Below, piece by piece: positions 60,605 to 64,000 of a stretch of 64,000 nucleotides of DNA. Position numbers and translations under genes: made by a program. Below the pieces are notes generated by a model. The model saw only the letters and a list, made by a program, of their open reading frames with translations. It was not told where the DNA came from and searched no databases. How positions within the stretch are numbered: the first letter of the stretch is position 1; each line of letters begins with the position of its first letter. Origin of the DNA: Algibacter sp. L3A6 (GTDB lineage: Bacteria; Bacteroidota; Bacteroidia; Flavobacteriales; Flavobacteriaceae); NCBI RefSeq assembly GCF_009796825.1, contig NZ_CP047030.1, positions 2,843,501 through 2,907,500 on the forward strand. Direction: 5' to 3'.

Positions 60605-61051
60605 ATGAAAAATTTAATAGCTCTAATTCTCTTCGTATTTAGTCAAACTATATTCGCTCAAAACATCGATTTCAATACTAAAAAAGGTTTTGTAATAGAA
60701 GGTTTCGATGTCGTTTCATATTTTAATAATGCACCTAAAAAAGGAAATGATTCTTATGTAGCGAACTACAAAGGAGGAAAGTTCAAATTTTCAACACAAA
60801 GCAATCTAGACACTTTTAATGAAAATCCTGAAAAGTACGTACCGGAATATGGCGGATATTGTGCTTATGCGATTGCTGTAAAGGGAGACAAAGTTTCCGT
60901 AGATCCAGAAACTTACGAAATTAGAGATGGTAAATTATACTTGTTTTACAATTCATGGGGAATTAATACCCTTAAATCTTGGTTAGACGAATCTCCAGAC
61001 AACTTAAAGGAAAAGGCAGATACGAACTGGAAACAAATAAATCGAAGTTAG
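60605..61051 (+). CDS. Secreted YHS domain protein
   Basis: 148 residues with a signal peptide (about 1-18, ends TIFAQN). The remainder is a YHS-like domain (about 28-125) with VIEGFDVVSYFNNAPKKG, YVANYKGGKFKFST, PEKYVPEYGGYCAYA and the C-terminal LYLFYNSWGINTLKSW. YHS proteins bind metal or small ligands in the periplasm; similar ones often sit beside metal exporters. The LysE-type gene starts 5 bases later, so the pair is co-transcribed. Confidence 0.84.
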   Translation: MKNLIALILFVFSQTIFAQNIDFNTKKGFVIEGFDVVSYFNNAPKKGNDSYVANYKGGKFKFSTQSNLDTFNENPEKYVPEYGGYCAYAIAVKGDKVSVDPETYEIRDGKLYLFYNSWGINTLKSWLDESPDNLKEKADTNWKQINRS

Positions 61052-61056
61052 AAAAG

Positions 61057-61707
61057 ATGGATTTGATTCTTTATTTACTTATTGGTTTTTCTGCAGCGGT
61101 ACTTGGCGCACTTCCTTTGGGTACTACAAATATTGCAGTGATAAACACAACCATTAAAGAAAACGTAGAAAGTGCTCTAAAAATAGTATACCCTGCTGCT
61201 TTTGCAGAACTTATTTTAATAGTATTTGCTATCAGTTTTAACAGCCAAATAGAAATGTTTATTAATATGAATATTTGGTTACAGTATACTATTGTAGCTA
61301 TTTTTATTGTAGTTGGTGCCATTCTTCTCTCAGGAAGAACAGAGTGCGTTAAAGATGAGAATGATGAGTGTGTGATAATTAAAAAAAGGAGAAGGCCGGT
61401 TTCAAAACAAATGTTAGGTTTCTTTTTAGGTTTAGTTAATCCAACGGTTCTTATTTATTGGATATTTATAACCACATATTTAAATAGTAATATAATAGAT
61501 TTAAGCTTTGCTGTAAACTATAAGCTTTTTGTTTTGTTTTTAACAGGTGCGTACCTCGGTAAACTTTTAGTGTTGTATGCATATAGTAAGTTTAGTGATG
61601 TTCTAAAGGTAAAGGTGTCAAATGTGACCAAGCGTGTAAATAGAGTTATAGGTGTGTTACTACTTTGCGTATCCGTATTTCAGATAACTAAATTGATTTA
61701 CCTTTAA
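61057..61707 (+). CDS. LysE family transporter
   Basis: 216 residues from the ATG at 61057, which follows a purine-rich AGAAAAG and is 5 bases after the upstream stop. Six membrane helices: first LILYLLIGFSAAVLGALPLG, then AAFAELILIVFAI and LGFFLGLVNPTVLIYWIF. The GxxxGxTxxN-like start and the NP motif are those of the LysE/RhtB exporters of amino acids or cations. The cytoplasmic loop (about 89-112) is rich in Cys/Asp/Glu (ECVKDENDECVIIKKRR), unusual for LysE and possibly metal-binding. The YHS partner supports a metal or redox role. Confidence 0.82.
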   Translation: MDLILYLLIGFSAAVLGALPLGTTNIAVINTTIKENVESALKIVYPAAFAELILIVFAISFNSQIEMFINMNIWLQYTIVAIFIVVGAILLSGRTECVKDENDECVIIKKRRRPVSKQMLGFFLGLVNPTVLIYWIFITTYLNSNIIDLSFAVNYKLFVLFLTGAYLGKLLVLYAYSKFSDVLKVKVSNVTKRVNRVIGVLLLCVSVFQITKLIYL

Positions 61708-61740
61708 TATGTACTTAACTTATTTAAATAAAAGGCATAA

Positions 61741-61775
61741 AAAAATCCGATTCAATTAAGAATCGGATTTTTTTT
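61741..61775. terminator. Bidirectional intrinsic terminator
   Basis: A perfect 13-bp stem (61741-61753 AAAAATCCGATTC with 61760-61772), 6-base loop, A run on the left and T run on the right. Shared by the LysE-type gene and rplT. Confidence 0.9.
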
Positions 61776-61814
61776 TATTAAGCGAATAATATGTTTTACA
61801 ATAGGCGGAACGCC

Positions 61815-62159
61815 TTATTTTACTTTCTCGATTACGGCTTTAAAAGCCTCTGGGTTGTTCATAGCTAAATCGGCTAAAACCTTACGGTTTAATTCGATAT
61901 CATTAGCTTTTAATTTCCCCATAAATTGAGAATAAGATAAACCATGTAAACGGGCTCCTGCGTTAATACGCGTGATCCATAATGCACGGAATGTTCTCTT
62001 TTTATTTCTACGGTCTCTGTACGAGTATTGCATCGCTTTATCAACCGCATTTTTTGCTACTGTCCAAACGTTTTTACGACGTCCAAAGTAACCTTTTGCT
62101 TGTTTTAGAACCTTTTTTCTACGGGCTCTTTTTGCTACAGAATTTACTGATCTTGGCAT
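61815..62159 (-). CDS. rplT: 50S ribosomal protein L20
   Basis: 114 residues, standard length. Very basic N-terminal helix (MPRSVNSVAKRARRKKVLKQ), then GYFGRRKNVWTVAKNAVDKA, SYRDRRNKKRTFRALWI and the C-terminal globular part ending VIEKVK. It binds 23S rRNA in assembly and in some bacteria represses its own operon. Last gene of the thrS-infC-rpmI-rplT group; 110 bases separate it from rpmI. Confidence 0.98.
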   Translation of the reverse strand: MPRSVNSVAKRARRKKVLKQAKGYFGRRKNVWTVAKNAVDKAMQYSYRDRRNKKRTFRALWITRINAGARLHGLSYSQFMGKLKANDIELNRKVLADLAMNNPEAFKAVIEKVK

Positions 62160-62269
62160 AATTTTAATTGTTTTTTTGTAGTAGGCGGTCTATAAATAGA
62201 CACTTTTTATAAATTGAGCCTAACTCCAGGGTTTATAATTTATTTAACCAACGTTAAAACAGGTTGTGT

Positions 62270-62467
62270 TTATTTTAAACGCAACATTGTTTTAATGTTA
62301 TTTTCGTCTGCTTTATGTACTAATGTATCATGACGCAGTGCTAGCTTACGCTTTTTAGACTTCTTTGTTAAGATGTGACTTTTAAAAGCGTGCTTTCTTT
62401 TTAATTTACCAGTACCAGTAAGCTTGAAACGCTTTTTAGCACTAGATTTTGTTTTCATTTTAGGCAT
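62270..62467 (-). CDS. rpmI: 50S ribosomal protein L35
   Basis: 65 residues, standard length and composition: MPKMKTKSSAKKRFKLTGTG, HAFKSHILTKKSKKRK, and the final KTMLRLK. Located as usual between infC and rplT. The 91-base gap to infC holds no obvious terminator. Confidence 0.98.
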   Translation of the reverse strand: MPKMKTKSSAKKRFKLTGTGKLKRKHAFKSHILTKKSKKRKLALRHDTLVHKADENNIKTMLRLK

Positions 62468-62558
62468 TTTTTTCTCCTAGATTTTAATTATTTCGCTTAA
62501 TTATTTTTCTGCCAAATGCATTTGGCAACTTATCTTTATCCTAATAAATTAGGGCAAT

Positions 62559-63098
62559 TTACTTTTTAGGAGCAATAAACATAGTCATACGTTTACCTTC
62601 CAGTCTTGGCATTTGTTCTACTTTTCCAAGTTCTTCTAGATCTTGAGCTAAACGTAGTAACAGGATTTGGCCTTGTTCTTTAAATATAATAGAACGTCCT
62701 TTAAAAAACACAAATGCTTTTAGCTTTGCACCTTCTTTAAGGAATTTTTCGGCATGCTTCCTTTTAAATGCGTAATCATGATCATCAGTTTGAGGTCCAA
62801 AACGAATCTCTTTGATAGTCACTTTTGTAGCTTTAGATTTTAAAGCCTTATCACGCTTCTTTTGTTCGTAAAGAAACTTTTTATAGTCCATAACCTTACA
62901 AACAGGGGGCTCAGCATTTGGTGATATTTCTACAAGATCTAATCCTTGTGTGTCAGCTATTCGCATAGCGTCACCTTTGGTATAAATACCGATTTCAACG
63001 TTGTCTCCTACAAGACGCAGTTTTTGTGCTGTAATTTTCGAGTTTATCTTGTGTTTATCCTCTTGTGAAACCCTTCTCGGTTGATGTCTTCTTCTAAT
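62559..63098 (-). CDS. infC: Translation initiation factor IF-3 with non-ATG start
   Basis: About 179 residues when read from the ATT codon at 63096-63098. The in-frame ATG at 62966 would remove the first about 45 residues, including QKLRLVGDNVEIGIYTKGDAM, part of the conserved N-terminal domain. Upstream of it the frame is open to a stop just before 63110 and contains no ATG, GTG or TTG. AAGG (63107-63110) is 8 bases before this ATT, the best spacing, giving RRRHQPRRVSQEDKHKINSK as first residues; ATA at 63102-63104 is the alternative. The C-domain (GRSIIFKEQGQ, RLEGKRMTMFIAPKK) is complete. IF-3 discriminates start codons, and its own gene begins with a rare one in E. coli (AUU), which allows autoregulation. 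Confidence 0.88.
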   Translation of the reverse strand: MRRRHQPRRVSQEDKHKINSKITAQKLRLVGDNVEIGIYTKGDAMRIADTQGLDLVEISPNAEPPVCKVMDYKKFLYEQKKRDKALKSKATKVTIKEIRFGPQTDDHDYAFKRKHAEKFLKEGAKLKAFVFFKGRSIIFKEQGQILLLRLAQDLEELGKVEQMPRLEGKRMTMFIAPKK

Positions 63099-63144
63099 TG
63101 CTATGGCCTTAAAATTTTAAATTAAACTTAATTGTATTTTGTTG

Positions 63145-64000
63145 TTAAAACGATTTTAACGTTTTTTTAATCTCATTCTTTATTATTTCAGAGAAGTCGT
63201 CAACGGATATCATTCCTAAATCTTCTCCACCGTGTTGGCGTACAGATATTTTGCCTTCTTGCTCTTCTTGTTCCCCTATAATAATCATATACGGGTGTTT
63301 TTGCATTTCAGATTCTCTAATCTTCTTCCCAATAGTTTCATTTCTATGGTCTACAAGGGCGCGAATTTCGTCATTTTCTAGCAAATTTAAAACTTTTTCC
63401 GAGTATTTTTCATATTTCTCGCTAATAGATAAAATAATTACCTGCACTGGCATAAGCCAAAGCGGGAAGTTACCACCTGTATGTTCCAATAATAATGCCA
63501 CAAAGCGTTCCATACTTCCAAAAGGAGCACGGTGTATCATAACAGGGCGATGAACCTCGTTATCACTGCCTTTGTACGTTAATTCAAAGCGCTCAGGGAG
63601 GTTATAATCTACTTGTATTGTACCAAGTTGCCACTTTCTTCCTAGGGCATCTTTCACCATGAAATCTAGTTTCGGACCGTAAAAAGCAGCCTCTCCTTCT
63701 TCTATAATAAAATCTAAACCTTTATCGGTAGCTGCATTAATAATAGCCTGCTCTGCTTTTTCCCAATTGGCAACATCACCAATGTATTTGTCGGGATTTT
63801 GAGGATCTCTTACAGAAACCTGAGCAGTAAAGTTTTCAAAACCTAAAGATCCAAATACATAAAGTACTAAATCAATTACGCTTTTAAACTCTTCATCTAA
63901 TTGTTTTGGGGTGCAAAAAATATGCGCATCATCTTGAGTAAAGCCTCTAACTCGAGTTAGTCCATGGAGTTCTCCACTTTGTTCATATCTATAAACCGTA
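63145..64000 (-). CDS. thrS: Threonyl-tRNA synthetase, C-terminal part (5' end outside window)
   Basis: The frame is open from the right window edge (TVYRYEQSGELHG) to the stop at 63145, giving the last about 284 residues of ThrRS. Seen: class II catalytic core GLTRVRGFTQDDAHIFC (motif 2 region), IIEEGEAAFYGPKLDF (a conserved zinc-site region), GTIQVDYNLPERFELTY, RPVMIHRAPFGSMERF (motif 3) and the anticodon-binding domain (about the last 110 residues, PLWLMPVQVIILSI). An internal ATG at 63658-63660 is not the start. First gene in the group thrS-infC-rpmI-rplT, 46 bases before infC. Confidence 0.96.
   Translation of the reverse strand, partial: TVYRYEQSGELHGLTRVRGFTQDDAHIFCTPKQLDEEFKSVIDLVLYVFGSLGFENFTAQVSVRDPQNPDKYIGDVANWEKAEQAIINAATDKGLDFIIEEGEAAFYGPKLDFMVKDALGRKWQLGTIQVDYNLPERFELTYKGSDNEVHRPVMIHRAPFGSMERFVALLLEHTGGNFPLWLMPVQVIILSISEKYEKYSEKVLNLLENDEIRALVDHRNETIGKKIRESEMQKHPYMIIIGEQEEQEGKISVRQHGGEDLGMISVDDFSEIIKNEIKKTLKSF

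Noticed and set aside
62559..62966. infC as a 135-residue protein from the ATG at 62966
   Set aside because: This would cut off most of the conserved IF-3 N-terminal domain, which is encoded directly upstream in the same frame.
1..64000. tRNA genes or CRISPR arrays
   Set aside because: I scanned the intergenic regions for tRNA-like arms and regularly spaced repeats and found none that I could defend.

Overview
The window is chromosomal DNA of a member of the Flavobacteriaceae (Bacteroidetes). The grounds are strongly AT-rich DNA, three secreted proteins ending in type IX secretion (T9SS) sorting domains, lipoproteins whose acylated Cys is followed by Ser/Asp runs, two TonB-dependent receptor-type proteins, almost no Shine-Dalgarno sites, and many promoters with the Bacteroidetes -7 element TAnnTTTG. 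I see no phage, plasmid, insertion sequence, CRISPR array, rRNA or tRNA; the window is mostly core genome with a few accessory islands.

Layout. 1-4.9 kb: end of a DUF1287 gene, a rhodanese sulfurtransferase, a CPBP membrane protease, a small secreted protein and a T9SS-exported beta-helix protein. 4.9-5.75 kb: decayed DNA with a small gene broken by a frameshift. 5.75-13.7 kb: a TRIC-type channel, then an RDD protein divergent from a six-gene operon (SpoIIM-like, membrane protein, DUF4129, DUF4350, MoxR ATPase, DUF58). 13.8-18.7 kb: pepT, pyrD, a T9SS metalloprotease and HMG-CoA lyase. 19-28 kb: a surface cluster of DUF4856 lipoprotein, imelysin-like lipoprotein, HTTM protein and a FecA-like receptor, probably for iron, followed by a second large beta-barrel protein. 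28-38 kb: guaB, a structured intergenic repeat, an adenylating enzyme/ATP-grasp pair, small secreted or membrane proteins of unknown role and a K+/H+ antiporter. 38-47.3 kb: heme A synthase, CCA-adding enzyme, tsaC, a group of LPS-type kinase and glycosyltransferases, then dapD. 47.6-58.1 kb: ruvX, def, DUF5606, a Crp/Fnr regulator, a duplicated-domain lipoprotein, a porin-like barrel, tgt, an LptF/G permease, a DMT transporter, accA and dnaB. 58.3-61.7 kb: a secreted amidotransferase-like protein, an EF-hand protein, YjbQ, a YHS protein and a LysE-type exporter. 61.8-64 kb: the translation operon thrS-infC-rpmI-rplT on the minus strand, with thrS running off the window.

Most units are separated by clear intrinsic terminators, many shared by convergent genes. 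Promoter matches settle several starts: in pyrD, guaB, tsaC, tgt and one T9SS gene the longest open frame begins inside the promoter itself, so the true start is an ATG further in. The observations most worth following are the imelysin/DUF4856/HTTM/receptor cluster and the inverted repeats around its promoter, a tRNA-guanine transglycosylase lacking all three zinc cysteines, a class 2 dihydroorotate dehydrogenase with cysteine in the catalytic serine position, an infC gene with no ATG/GTG/TTG start (ATT inferred), and the structured intergenic repeat after guaB.
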